Of a DNA stretch of 64,000 bases, positions 10,479 to 21,915 are shown one piece after another (the first letter of the stretch is position 1; every line of letters starts with the position of its first letter). The stretch comes from Fusarium oxysporum f. sp. lycopersici 4287. Taxonomy: Eukaryota > Ascomycota > Sordariomycetes > Hypocreales > Nectriaceae. The notes below the pieces were generated by a model. The model did no database searches, was not told where the DNA came from, and worked only from the letters and a program-made list of their open reading frames with translations. The translations under genes were made by a program, and so were the position numbers. The stretch lies in NCBI RefSeq assembly GCF_000149955.1, contig NC_030990.1:2624627-2688626 (forward strand). The letters are read 5' to 3'.

Positions 10479-11465
10479 CAAACTCATGCTGCTGACCTCA
10501 CCGCAAAACCTTTCTGCCACCTCCTTTCTCTTCTATCCTCTTCGATACTCCAACATTTCCACTTTGAACCTTCAAAATTCGATGGAAATCTACACACCGT
10601 ATCCGCACTCTCCTGACAAGGTTAGTCTACTTCAACGGGCGGAGAATCAACTCCTGGTCTATTCTTCCGTGCCGTGGTCCCGAAATCACATCCCGGTAGT
10701 TATGATCTCGGCTCTATAGACGAACAAGATCGACGTCGTTCTCAAGGTCCAGGGCCACCCTGACAACCTCCATCTTTTAGACTTTTAGAATGTCGTGATA
10801 TTTCCCCTGATTGTAGTCTCGCTACGCATGTTGTATCAGCTTGATCTGTGTCTGGGATTATCCTTGCCTAATAATCACCCATCACTTCCGGAGCATCTCA
10901 CTCATCCGACACGAAACAGTTTCACTCCACGCATCTTATTACCTATCAGTATCAGATAATTCCCCCGTAGGTGGTTAAACATTTCTTTCGGACCGATCGC
11001 AATCCCAGCTGCTCGGGTATGTACTGTAATTAAGGTACATAGTATGTTCTTTCTAATTGACAGCCACATGAAACTCTTCATACATCCTCCTTCACAACCT
11101 AACAACCTTTTCATATCTATAAAACACTCTCGATCTCCTCTCATTTCATACCATGAGGGTTCGGTAAGCACGTGATGCTTCCGAATTCAAACCTCTCCGT
11201 GCGATATGCAGCCGAGATTTCCCCTTACATCTCGCGACAGTCGCGGTATTCTTTCTAATGCCTCGTCTAAGTGGGTATATGCAGTCGAGAAAAGAAAAAG
11301 TGCAAATCATGTACAAGAACTCCGTGGCAAGCATCAGCACAGTCATACCATAGACTGTTTTCGTGTCCGTTTCCCGTATATCGTTTCGCCGAGTTGATGC
11401 GTCTATATCCCAACAATCGAGTAAATCGTCGCTTCATTCATCTCACAGCTTCATTCAAGTGCTCT

Positions 11466-12929
11466 TCACAACTTGACCTTCTTGCCGGTGAGCTTGAACC
11501 AGATGACCGCAATGAGATCCTCCTTAAAGCGTTCCCAAGGGTTTCGGTTGAGCCAGTAACTGAACTCGCGGTAATAGTACATCTCGCCCCAACAGTCTCG
11601 GCCCCATTCGCACCCTGCCATGTTGACCAGGAAATCGCGCTGGTTCTCCTCATAGTGGATATGCTTATCCTTGGGACCGCCGTCGGGGTTGCAAGCTCCA
11701 GGTGGGAAACTGTTGATCTTGCGCTGATGTAGGAAGCCGACATGCTTGCGCACCCACGGCTGCGATTGATATAGCTGATCCAGCGCATCTTGCTCCTTGT
11801 GTTCCCACTGCATGTGCTTCTGCTCATATGTGACAGGATCCCACCAAACGTCGAGGAGTCGGTCCGTCCAGTCGCTGCGCCGCATGAAGAAGGATCCCAG
11901 GTTGAAGCCGGCGCAATCCTGTGTCATGATCATGTTGATCGAGTTGGCCTTGCCATCCCCAACAGGGCTTCGCGAGACCTCATCCAGATAATGATGGGTG
12001 AAAGGATGCGATATGTTGCGAGGGTTGAAGTAGTTGATGTCGCGCTCGACTTCTGTCTGCAGGTGGTTGAAGATGTGGTCTTGAAGTGATACTGAGGGCT
12101 CCATGACGAATGTGTTCAAGTCCAGCCACCAAACCCTGATATCGTGTTTAGTCTGTTATTCCATACGCACAGTCAGGGTCAGCTTACCATTCGGCCTTGG
12201 GGTACTTCCTCAAGGTCGACCGAATAAAGTCGACTTTCTCCCAGCTCTCCCGCCACTCGTGCGCATACTTCTTCTTGGTGCTCATGTCCACAATTTCCAA
12301 GTCGTAGCCCCATCGGTTGACGTACTTTCGCTTGTTTCGCACGCTGTCTCGCTCGATAGCCCATTCTCTGGCACCCTTCCACTCCATGACACCACCTCCA
12401 ACATTTGCGCCCAAGATAATGACAAACTTGTTGCCGCCACCGAACGATCTCCTCCAGTAATATACAAGAGCTGCAAATGATCAGTCATAGCCGAAGACGC
12501 GAGGTAAGCCAGGGGCAACTTACGGGTTGTGTAGAATATGGTATAGCAGAGCATCGCTACCAGCATGAATAGTAGAAACATCTTTAGTCTTCTGCCCATT
12601 CGCCCATAAATCGATCGTATTCTACCGGCGAGCGGCACCTTTCGAATCCATCTTGGTCCCCGTCCATGCTTTTCCTTCCAAGTCTCACGCTGCCCGTTAA
12701 ACTGCGGGAGACTGCTCGATAGTCGCCGCATGTGTCTGCTGAAGAACCCCTTGTTTTGAGTCGAAAACGAAGAAAATGTGCTAGAGTTGTGAGGTCGCAT
12801 CTTGGCCGATTCCCATACAACAGGGCCGCCGCTCACGTTCGCCGGAGTCGACCTCCCACTGTCAAGGCTCAAGCCTGGACTTGACCAGCCACCACCGGGA
12901 ACAGGTGAAGGGCTTCGCGAAAGGGTCAT
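11466..12929 (-). CDS. MNN10: Golgi alpha-1,6-mannosyltransferase, GT34 (MNN10 family)
   Basis: A 452-residue type II membrane glycosyltransferase of the Golgi M-Pol II type that extends the alpha-1,6-mannan backbone of N-glycans. Exons are 12929-12524, 12470-12188 and 12135-11466. The introns have GTAAGT/TGCAG and GTAAGC/ATCAG borders, and spliced phases agree. The N-terminus is cytosolic and Ser/Pro-rich (SRSPSPVPGGGW). One membrane anchor lies near residues 113-133 (MFLLFMLVAMLCYTIFY). The GT34 domain begins at WRRSFGGGNKFVIILGANVG, with the active-site segment WVWWLDLNTFVMEP, a DLN in place of the strict DxD that I associate with MNN10-type members. Later landmarks are CAGFNLGSFFMRRS and EHKEQDAL. 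The C-terminus is basic (KLTGKKVKL). Alternatives in GT34 are MNN11 or GMA12-type galactosyltransferases; YYWRRSFGGG and EWKGAREWA favour MNN10. Confidence 0.88.
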
Positions 12930-15900
12930 GGAAGGACCTGGGGTATCTGTAGGAGGCGGGCTCAGCGATTAGCCCGCGAACTAGGTTGACTGTAGTTGAC
13001 GGTCCATGGAAGTCAAAGACAAGCGAGATATATCTATAAAAAAAAAGAAAAGGGAAAAGGAAGAAGCGAGAGCAATGTGCTTAGGTAGCTGATGAAGCAA
13101 GGATGACCAAGAACAAGTCAAGGCTGAGGCCACGCACAAACTAAGGCAAAGAGAGACAGTGGGGAGGATAACAGTCGAAAACATGGTTTAAGGGAATCCG
13201 CCAAGAAGCCTCAAGGTATGAGAACTGAGACATTGACCAGACAACTGGAGAGCGTCACTATCAACTGTACGTACCTGGAACTGGAGATAAAGGACTGCTG
13301 TGAGGCTGCTGTGGCCTCTGGGGATCGGAGGATAGCAAGCCCGGGTTGATCACGATATGGCTGACAGAAGACCGTTGTCTGGTATGAAATGCACGGGAAG
13401 GGCGATCGCTAAACGAGCTCGAAGAGCCGAAGGGTGAGCGTGATGAAGCCAGCTTGAGCAACGTCGCAATCGGCGACTTCTAAGAAGGTTGCCGCTTATG
13501 CCGGTTATCGCGAAGTGGAGGGTGAGGGGCAGCAACTCTCGTGGAGGGTCGCAATCACGAGGCTCAAATTGCTGTGATAGCAATGCTTGGTGTTGTGTGT
13601 TTTCCCCCCCTTCCCTCTTTTCCACTTCTCCTTCGCCCACTCCGCCTCTTCTGCCCAGAGTCGCAGGAACGAAAAGTTCGCTTTGACGCCACACACGTCC
13701 CGACTTTTCCACCTTGGCAAGGGAGAGTATCCAGACGTTCTCCAAAGTAGCCAACCACGGCCGCAACTGTTCAGCTGGAAATGTGGCGCAGAGTCAGAAT
13801 ATAGTAGACGGAATGGAATATCGGGGATCGTGACGGGGCGATGGGTGGCAGTACCGTATACGAGGATTGGGTGACGTTGGCAGGTATACGGGATGGTCGA
13901 TGCGATGCAACGCGATGGTGGTGACAGAAATAGGTTAGAATTTCCCGTCGTGGTGGGTGGATGATGAGAGAATCCGCAGTGAAGCAGGGCAGTGATGGCG
14001 CAGTTTTCTTTCTTGGCTTTATCGTATCGACACTATCCTAGTCTAGTAGGTACAGTAGCTTCAGTGATGGAGCTTCTCAAGGATTCGGTGTGATTATTTG
14101 GATTGGATTCAACAGCAGATCGCAGAATGCACCGGTAGCGAGGAATAAAACGAGTGTGATGCACTGAATCGCAATGTTTTGAGGTGTAATTGTTGAACGA
14201 GCAGTGATGCGATGCGATGCGATGCGACTGCGGGAGTAACGGTGAACGACGGTCGGTGTAAATGCAATCGAGTCTTGTCGCAACTGGATCCGAGTAAGAT
14301 GCAAGATGCTGCATTGACTGGAGTACACTAACAAATTAGCCGAGTCAGTCACTGTGTTGGATGTGAACCTCGTATCGCATCGTATCGTTCAATAAGACGA
14401 GCAATGTAGGTTCGCTTCGTGGTGGAAAGTCAAAGTTAGGAAAGGATGAGAGTGCAGCAAGTCCAAATTATTGTAACAGAGGCCAAGAAAAGTCAAGCAA
14501 AGACCAACTACCTACCTACGAGCACAGCTCTCAGGGGGTGAGCTTTTCTTTTGCTTCAAGGTTCCCTTCTCATAAACAATAGGGGGATCCTGGACTATCA
14601 GAGCCAAGAAAATAACTATGCTATACTTGGTTCTAATCCGATCCCGAGAATTTCCTTTTCTTGAGAAGGCCAGGGGATACCGTACTCCATCTCTGTGTAA
14701 CAAAAGATCCCTTGTTTGTCAGCCCCCAAGATGACAAGCTGCAGTCAGCCTCTTCGCTACTGTTGCATTGGGAATTGAGTGACCTCTACTGGAAAAGACG
14801 ACATTTTTCGAAGTAATGGATCCTGGGTGCCTTAGTTAAATTTCCTATACTCTTCTAACCCTTCTAGCCCTTCTATTTTTTAGCCTTGGACCCCTATCTT
14901 AGGCCAGGACAAAAAAAAAGAGAGGAATTACGTCAGAGTTCATCATCTCCAATCTGCCGAGACAATTGATTGTAAAGATGCGATTAAAGAGTACACTGCC
15001 AGTCTGAACCAGTAGGTACTTGTCTTGTAGGGCAAAAATGTCTTGGGTTGGTGATTCTTCTTTGCCTCTAGAACTTCTTTCTCCAGGTGCTGATGCTGAG
15101 ATTGTATAAACTCACTGATGTGGAACTCTTACTTCTGATTGCCTTCGTAGCATTTTGATAGCCCAAGAACCCCACATTCCTCATTGAATTTCAGGTTCAG
15201 GGGGTGTAACCGTCAACGGAAAGCCAAGAGTTAGCGGTAATCAGCTAATGAGGAGAGTGAATTGAGTTTGAAACCAAGAGCCTCTGTCGCGAGGACATTT
15301 CAGACATCATACACACTTCCAATGCCCGTGCCTGATATTCACGATGGCAGTCTGCAACTACCGTAATTACCTCTTCCAATCTCGCCTCCGATCTTGTATA
15401 TGCCGATGTTCATTTCTATTAGCTTTGGTGGGTTACATTAAACCAAACCTACAAGCCAAGCCTGTACCTGTCAATCACAACTTGGGCCTCCAATGAGCAT
15501 TCGCATCGCTGTCATCTCATCTGTCAAATAGAACGCATGGATGGTGTGCACAAACCTTCCTGTCAATCCTCTTTTGACAAATCCAGGCAGAATGAGGTGT
15601 CCTCTGGCACGTGATGCATCCTAGAGATGATGTTTGATCCCTCTTCGCAGCTTCAGTGGATGCACCATGAACCAGGAAGCCCTCAGACAAGTGTCTCCAA
15701 CTGGCGGCCTCCTGCAAAGCGTACCTGGATACTCCAGAACCGAATCATGAGACACCGGCATGAGATGCAACATTGTCCCGAATGGCCATGATGGCCTCTG
15801 GAGAACGGTGAACTCGATTTGACCAGGCCAGTTTAGCGACCCGTTCAGTGCTGAGGGCTCAGAAGGAATCTCTTAGTTTTGAGTACGTGTCAACAAACAA

Positions 15901-17163
15901 GAGGTTGCCAAGTCACTGCATGCCAAATAGGTACCAATTGTATCCAAGTTGTGGTAACAAGGACCTTTCACGTTGACCCAGTCATACTGTCCATGATCAA
16001 TATACCTGAAATCACGACCGAAGATGTCAAAGTTGACCTGATTCAACCCATCCGAATCAACGCTTCAATAGCAGTACCAGGTTCAAGCGTGGCTTGATTT
16101 CATAACAGACCTTGTCTCGACCAGCCAACAAACACCACAAGCCAGGCCGGGTGGCCCTTTTCGAGAAGGAAGACCAACGCTTTTGTATCCAACATGTGTG
16201 TATGATTGACAGACTAACAGCAGCCGGATACCGGACCCTTCCACCCGAATACACTCTGCATCGCGACAATAGCCAATCGAGCATTTTCCCGCCTCTCCAT
16301 CAGAGACGCGTCTTGGGCTTTTTACCTAAAGAGCAATCTCCCTAGTCCTTGTCGAATCAATTCTGGTTCGATATACGTATACCAGTCGCAGATTCTAGGC
16401 GTGGTCGCCAATACAACGGCCTACGAATCACACACACGCCAATGTCGGCGCTTAGAACTGACCAATCACACACTCGAGCCCCAGAAGGATGGCGGCTATT
16501 CCACACTCTCGGTTGCCCCAGGTCATTCAACCCACAGCCTATGAGCTATTGTTCAACGTTTGGACCTCGAATGCTTTATTTAGCCATGCATCGAATCGAT
16601 GCGGGCTTCTCATTAGAGTCCAATCAAGATGCTTTGCGCCCTTGGCTCTGCTCGATCCTGGTGCTTTTACCTGGGACCATCTTCAGATCCACAAGCAACA
16701 ACACTGCAGCATGCAGTTGCTCGAGGTGCTATTATCGGCCGCATCCTCACTTTGATTCACTTCCCTAATGTCGTAGTTTTATCCGTTCTCCTCACCCTCA
16801 AGTGATAACTTGTCTTTTCATTCTCTCTTTTGGCTTCTTATTGTCGCTGTCGGTCGTTGATTGTGAACAAGCTATTCTTGTCACATCCTATTGTTCACAT
16901 TCTCTCCTTTGTTCTACTACATACTAACTGGCTTTTTTTCTGTATCGTTTGCTTCCAACAACAGACTATCATCTAAACAGCCAAGATTTTGACATTCTGA
17001 ATCTTCATCCAGACAACGACGATATAGTCATCTGTGGAAAAACAAACACCAGACGATACAATTTCCATTCAATCGCCAGCCATACATGTCTAAACACTAG
17101 ATACTGTTAGCTTTCCTTCTCATTTTGCTTCCCTTTCTCTATTCAAAGACTAGTCTTTACATC
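12930..17163. other. 4.2 kb gene-free divergent promoter region
   Basis: Lies between the 5' ends of the MNN10-like gene (minus) and the large membrane-protein gene (plus). On the minus strand, 13275-13479 can be spliced in frame onto the MNN10 start but contains no ATG, so it may be a 5' leader exon. A GATGC repeat lies at 14206-14225 and a GCACGTGATGC motif at 15607-15617. From about 16750 to 17163 the plus strand is CT-rich, as expected for a promoter and 5' leader. Short open frames between 15500 and 16770 show no family resemblance. Confidence 0.5.
14206..14225. repeat. GATGC tandem repeat, four copies
   Basis: Four perfect copies of GATGC followed by GA. Related GATGCGATGC pairs occur nearby at about 13894. 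A small non-coding simple repeat. Confidence 0.85.
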
Positions 17164-20100
17164 ATGAACAACGATACTCATAATCAAGCCCCGGTACACC
17201 CACCGCCGTACTCCGAAGCCCAGCCACGGCGTCGAGAAGAGTGGGAGGATTGGGAAGATGACGAGCCTATCACGCCCATCGACGCTGGGGAGCAAGTCTT
17301 TCCAACTCCGCTGAATGTGTCCACTCGAAACTCCAAACCCTCAACACGACGTGCATCAAGAGCCTCTGCTGCAAGAATTGTCCGGGTCAAATCACGCCAG
17401 AGACAGAAGGTCCAGAATGCCAAGGCAGGCATCAAGCTCATCACGGATATGTCAACATTTCGCCGCCAGAACTACATGCCAACGCCGGCAGGACGAGCTG
17501 GGAAATTTGTAGATGCTGCTGCTCTAAAGGCATTGGAGGGAGAACCAACATCAGCTTCAGTAGGAAATTGGAATTGGTTCAAGAAGAGCAAGGACCAAAG
17601 TCCAGCAACTGCTTCGCCGCTGTCATCAGCCCAGCCAGCTCAATCAGCACGTACACCAGACAATAAGCTCTCGCCGGATGATAGACCCATCGTCATTGGT
17701 CTGGCTCTCTCATCTGAGGAAGCGGGCAACTCTTCCCGGTATGACGCCGCTCCGACACCTATTGAAGCTCCAGCACAACCGTATTTGCCTCGAAACCCTT
17801 CTTCTTCAAACCTATCTCCATTTCCAGTTCAGCAGAAGTCAGTGTGGTCACCTGATACACCCGACACCGTTTCCTCATTCAGCACCATTCGATACGCCTC
17901 AAGCATTTATTCACAGTTTCCATCTCCCGGCACGACAACGGCCGCCAATGTTCCACCCGTGCCTGCGGTTCCAGCAAACTTTAAGAAATCAGCTCATCAG
18001 AGGCTCATCAGCTTGGAACTCGGAGGCAGAACCCCCGATGACTCTGATGGCGGTACGCCATGCACACTATTCGAAGAAGATGGCACTTCGAGCCCACACA
18101 AACAAGCAAGGGGAAAGACATCAGCACTGACGCCTGATAGTGCTGCATCCAAGTCCCGTGGCTGGTGGGATCATCATGTTGTCACTCCTTTTATGGAGAA
18201 CAGACTGACATTCACTACCAGTCCAAAGGTGTATACTGACTCACCAAAGACTATCCGAGGGGATGAATGGTGGAACAAGCAGGAGACCAAGCCTCCTCAA
18301 GGAGAATATCTTACACCGAGCTTGGCTCCTGGCTCATTTCAAACACCAATTGTCAAGGAACCGACGCCACGCAGGACACCATCTCCCCGTTTTGAGCACA
18401 CCCAAGAGAGTGAATCTGGACCTTCAACTGCAAGGGCATCCCCCGTTCCTGAAACCATATCTATTTCAGAAAAACCACGAATACTTGTGATCGAAGAAGA
18501 AGAAAGTACCGGGGAACAGCTGCCTGCATACTCGCCTCCCGAAAAGAAGAGCCAGGCTGCTCCAGTAAGGTACAGGGCTGTTTTCCCGCCTGGACACCCA
18601 CTTCAAAGCCAGTTCCCCCCCTCACCCGGTCCTGTGTCTCCTGGTCTCTCCTCTACCATGTCATCCCAACGAGCTGAACAACTAACTGATATTCCACTCA
18701 CTCCGGCCCCGCGAGACAAACTGCGTCTCTCTCAAATGCCTCTCCCAACACGACCGCTGGGCACATCTGCACCCCGTGAATACTCCCATGGCCAAGCCGA
18801 ACACGCCACCAAACAAGAGCGCCAAAGAAGACGCAACGAGAAGGAAGAGGCTGTTGCTCGGCGCCTTGGTGGCTTCTGGAGAGGTCGAGGATGTATTCCT
18901 GAGAGGGGTTGCTTCGGTCGGACTGGACGCGAGGGTCGACAGCGCCGTCGCGTCTGGATGATTATTCTGGGAGTTCTTCTTGCCATTATCATTCTTTCGA
19001 TCACTTTAGGCGTTGTTCTGACACGCCCCAAGCATTCGGACGAAGTGCCATCAATCTGGGTCAACTTGACGGATTTCCCGCCCATGCCAACTGGAGACTT
19101 GACAATCGTTGGACCGGACAATACCGTCGCGAGGAGTGGATGTACTGAGCCATCAACCATGTGGAGTTGTTCTCTACCAAAGGAGCAGCATGACTCGGTG
19201 AAGCCTTACAAGCCTGACCAGCCAACCATTATCCTGCAGATCCAGTGGGACAACAGTACCCGCAATGATTGGAAAACTCCCGGCGAAGAGCCCCCTTCGT
19301 TGAAGGAGCGTCGAGGTATGGGCGGTGCCGCATATGCAGGAGACACTATCCGAGCACGGGAGGCGCCCAACTTTGAGCCCAGTCCCAGTCCACCCAAATT
19401 CCAAGAGATGTGGTTTCTGGGAAATACAACCGACAATATCAAATCCGATAAAAAGGGTGGCGAGGCGACTCCTTTCTACATCAGCCTGGTTAATTCTGTC
19501 GAGGAGAGTAGCCGCAAAGAGCTGACCAAAAGGCAAGAATTGGACGTGAATGTTAGCCTTCCTGAAGTGCTCCCATCCCCTGATCTCAACGAGAATGGTG
19601 CATCCAAACCAGCTGTCCTGCTCCCACAGCCGGTACAGCAGCCAGTGAGGCTCTACGACCGCGGACTTCCGACCGAGCACTATGGCTTTTACACCTACTT
19701 CAAACGGACCATCTTCCTTAAGTCGGTAACGGTTCTCAATGATACCAAGGATGGAGACATCCCCCTAGATGAGGACGGTGGCTGTCGAGAGACAGAGGCT
19801 GATTTCATCGCGACATGGAGCGAGACACGTTTTCTCGTTCAAATCTGGACACGCACACTGGCTGCCAACACATCGAAGCTGATCGATCCTACTGGGCAAG
19901 GCGCCATCGACGGATCACCAGAGCTGATTCGACCAGGAACAATGCCGTACCCGGTGACAGTAACGATGGATACACATGGAGGAGACCCAGGGAAAAAGTT
20001 TGTCTGGGCCTGGCCTATCGATGATAGACAGAAGATTGATGAAGAGAACCCTAAGCTACTGGCCAACGACATAGGAGCTGGTGGCACGTGGATCAACAAA

Positions 20101-20181
20101 AGGTCTCGAGGAGACGAGAAATTTGGCGGATTCGACGGCGGGACCGGAGGATGTAAATGCCAATGGGTGAATTGGGTGTGA
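17164..20181 (+). CDS. Large single-pass membrane protein, function unknown
   Basis: An intronless 1005-residue protein of no family I can name. Residues 1-595 are hydrophilic, rich in Ser, Pro and Thr, and probably disordered and cytosolic. They carry a PPxY motif at residues 13-16 (HPPPYSE) and LPAYSPPE further on, both possible docking sites for WW domains of Rsp5/Nedd4-type ligases. A basic stretch precedes one strong membrane helix near residues 598-618 (MIILGVLLAIIILSITLGVVL). The C-terminal about 385 residues look folded and extracytosolic, with Cys-containing segments (GCTEPSTMWSCSL, GGCRETEADF) and a final GGCKCQWVNWV. I prefer the ATG at 17164; an in-frame ATG at 17125 would add 13 hydrophobic residues and lies in the CT-rich leader. 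A role at the cell surface or vacuole is inference from topology. Confidence 0.85.
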   Translation: MNNDTHNQAPVHPPPYSEAQPRRREEWEDWEDDEPITPIDAGEQVFPTPLNVSTRNSKPSTRRASRASAARIVRVKSRQRQKVQNAKAGIKLITDMSTFRRQNYMPTPAGRAGKFVDAAALKALEGEPTSASVGNWNWFKKSKDQSPATASPLSSAQPAQSARTPDNKLSPDDRPIVIGLALSSEEAGNSSRYDAAPTPIEAPAQPYLPRNPSSSNLSPFPVQQKSVWSPDTPDTVSSFSTIRYASSIYSQFPSPGTTTAANVPPVPAVPANFKKSAHQRLISLELGGRTPDDSDGGTPCTLFEEDGTSSPHKQARGKTSALTPDSAASKSRGWWDHHVVTPFMENRLTFTTSPKVYTDSPKTIRGDEWWNKQETKPPQGEYLTPSLAPGSFQTPIVKEPTPRRTPSPRFEHTQESESGPSTARASPVPETISISEKPRILVIEEEESTGEQLPAYSPPEKKSQAAPVRYRAVFPPGHPLQSQFPPSPGPVSPGLSSTMSSQRAEQLTDIPLTPAPRDKLRLSQMPLPTRPLGTSAPREYSHGQAEHATKQERQRRRNEKEEAVARRLGGFWRGRGCIPERGCFGRTGREGRQRRRVWMIILGVLLAIIILSITLGVVLTRPKHSDEVPSIWVNLTDFPPMPTGDLTIVGPDNTVARSGCTEPSTMWSCSLPKEQHDSVKPYKPDQPTIILQIQWDNSTRNDWKTPGEEPPSLKERRGMGGAAYAGDTIRAREAPNFEPSPSPPKFQEMWFLGNTTDNIKSDKKGGEATPFYISLVNSVEESSRKELTKRQELDVNVSLPEVLPSPDLNENGASKPAVLLPQPVQQPVRLYDRGLPTEHYGFYTYFKRTIFLKSVTVLNDTKDGDIPLDEDGGCRETEADFIATWSETRFLVQIWTRTLAANTSKLIDPTGQGAIDGSPELIRPGTMPYPVTVTMDTHGGDPGKKFVWAWPIDDRQKIDEENPKLLANDIGAGGTWINKRSRGDEKFGGFDGGTGGCKCQWVNWV

Positions 20182-20559
20182 GGATGTTCACCATCAACCT
20201 ATTAATTGATTAATGATGGGATGCATTTAGATATGCATCTAACATGAAAGCATTGGAAAGGGCGTCGTGGAATATTCAACCCTGAAGGGTATTTTAGTTA
20301 CTAGTTATCAAAAGGGATCAGTTAAATGTATTAGCTCATCTCTGCTTCTATTATATCTGCTTGATGTTTAGAAATGATAGTCATGATTCAACTTAGTAGA
20401 CTAAGATCCGTCTTTGATGTTGTTCGGGCCCCCACTCTGCCCGATGAGTGGGGCCGTTCCGTGTTGGGGCCGTGGCCCAAAATAACTTCACATCAAGTAA
20501 CTGGATGCCTTTAGATCTGTCCATCATTACCCTTCAATAACCCCCAGATTCTCGCGCAG
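20182..20559. other. Short spacer with QRI7 promoter
   Basis: AT-rich 3' region of the membrane-protein gene, followed by a GC-rich hairpin at 20425-20456 and the QRI7 leader. No gene is seen. Confidence 0.5.
20425..20456. promoter_or_regulatory. Inverted repeat with GTGGGG arms upstream of QRI7
   Basis: CGGGCCCCCACTC at 20425-20437 and GAGTGGGGCCG at 20446-20456 form a near-perfect stem with one bulged base and an 8-base loop. Each arm contains GTGGGG, which fits the CreA/Mig1-type consensus SYGGRG. It lies about 105 bases before the QRI7 start. Binding is not shown. Confidence 0.35.
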
Positions 20560-21915
20560 ATGCGCTCTCTTCTTCAATGTGGTCACAGGGGCATGCTCCT
20601 TGGCTTCAGGCCTCAAAGGCTTCGTTATCTCACAACCCTCGCCATCGAGACATCCTGTGATGATACGGGCGTTGCCGTTCTTCGACATACACCAGAATCA
20701 ACTGAACTCCTCTTCGATGAGCGCATATCCTCTGATAACCGCGCATTCAAGGGTATACACCCAATTGTAGCGGCCAAGGGCCACAGTGAAGCTTTAGCAC
20801 CTCTTGTGCGTCGAGCAATAGACACTCTGCCAGCTGCTGAAGGCGATAGCCAGAAATCCTGTGATACTGGTGGGGTGAGAAGGCAAGTTCCGGACTTTGT
20901 GTCGGTGACTCGTGGGCCTGGGATGCGCTCGAATCTAGGAATCGGCCTGGATATGGCAAAAGGACTGGCTGTTGCTTGGGGTGTCCCCTTGGTAGGCGTT
21001 CATCATATGCAGGCTCATGCGTTGACGCCGCGACTGGCTCGGGCTCTGGGAATGAGTATGGGCGAGGAGGTAATCTCTAAAGAGGGACCAGAATTTCCAT
21101 TTCTGTCCCTACTTGTCTCAGGCGGACACACTCAACTCGTTCACTCAACAGGTCTAACAGAGCATTCTATCGTTGCTACAAGCGGCGATATTGCTGTTGG
21201 CAATCTTCTCGACCAAACAGCTCGCGATATCCTACCTCCCGAGGTTTTCGAAGCAAGCGAGCATGTCATGTACGGTCGCCTCCTTGAAGCTTTTGCCTTC
21301 CCACCAGAAAATAGCTCGACTTCTGCCTATGAGGCTGTTTTCACACCACCAGCTTCCCGTTCCGCAGAGATGACTCCTCCGTCCACAGGGTATGAGTGGA
21401 ACATCCCCACACCATTTCGACAAACTAGAAAACTTGCATTCTCATTCAGTAGCATCTACACACACGTTCACAATCTCGCAACCTCCCGCCCTTCCATGTC
21501 TCTACCTGAACGCCGGGCACTGGCACAGCATACTATGATGGCAGCTTTTACACACCTCGCAGGCAGATTATGTATCGCCCTCGATAACAAGCCAGAGCTT
21601 CGAGCTGCAAAGACACTAGTTGTAGCGGGTGGAGTGGCGAGCAATAAATTCCTTATGCATGTCCTGCGGTCTATGTTGGCTGTAAGGGGCTTTGGGGACA
21701 TACAAATTGTTGCCCCGCCGATAGAGCTTTGTACAGATAATGCAGCCATGATTGCTTGGACGGGTATGGAGATGTATCAAGCTGGCTATGAGTCTGAGTT
21801 GACCGTGACGGGCATTGGAAAATGGTACATGGATCCTGAAGTCGGGGACGGGATATTGGGGGTTGACGGGTGGGTGAGAAGAGACACCAAGGGCTCAACT
21901 CCTGAGAATTCATGA
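20560..21915 (+). CDS. QRI7: Mitochondrial tRNA t6A37 threonylcarbamoyltransferase Qri7
   Basis: A 451-residue intronless protein of the Kae1/TsaD/Qri7 family. It transfers threonylcarbamoyl from TC-AMP to A37 of ANN-decoding mitochondrial tRNAs. The first about 25 residues are Arg/Leu-rich and lack acids (LLGFRPQRLRYLTT), a mitochondrial presequence, which separates Qri7 from cytosolic Kae1. The core begins LAIETSCDDTGVAVL. The metal-binding HxxxH is HHMQAH, H149 and H153. SGGHTQLVH and the late VAGGVASNKFL and CTDNAAMIAW motifs are all present. Compared with bacterial TsaD it has Pro/Ser-rich inserts near residues 105 and 250, as is common in fungi. The start is the first ATG ahead of the presequence. 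Confidence 0.93.
   Translation: MRSLLQCGHRGMLLGFRPQRLRYLTTLAIETSCDDTGVAVLRHTPESTELLFDERISSDNRAFKGIHPIVAAKGHSEALAPLVRRAIDTLPAAEGDSQKSCDTGGVRRQVPDFVSVTRGPGMRSNLGIGLDMAKGLAVAWGVPLVGVHHMQAHALTPRLARALGMSMGEEVISKEGPEFPFLSLLVSGGHTQLVHSTGLTEHSIVATSGDIAVGNLLDQTARDILPPEVFEASEHVMYGRLLEAFAFPPENSSTSAYEAVFTPPASRSAEMTPPSTGYEWNIPTPFRQTRKLAFSFSSIYTHVHNLATSRPSMSLPERRALAQHTMMAAFTHLAGRLCIALDNKPELRAAKTLVVAGGVASNKFLMHVLRSMLAVRGFGDIQIVAPPIELCTDNAAMIAWTGMEMYQAGYESELTVTGIGKWYMDPEVGDGILGVDGWVRRDTKGSTPENS

Larger units (their letters stand above)
8636..11465. other. 2.8 kb gene-free region
   Basis: Between the 5' end of the GH16 gene and the 3' end of the MNN10-like gene. Open frames are short, with no family resemblance. 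It holds a 16-base poly-G run (9843-9858), a CACACT-type microsatellite (about 10448-10478) and a GCACGTGATGC motif at 11168-11178. The part next to 8636 is the glucanase promoter. A non-coding RNA cannot be excluded by reading alone. Confidence 0.5.

Noticed and set aside
16349..16768. 139-codon plus-strand frame
   Set aside because: No family resemblance and unlikely residue pattern; lies in the long promoter region.
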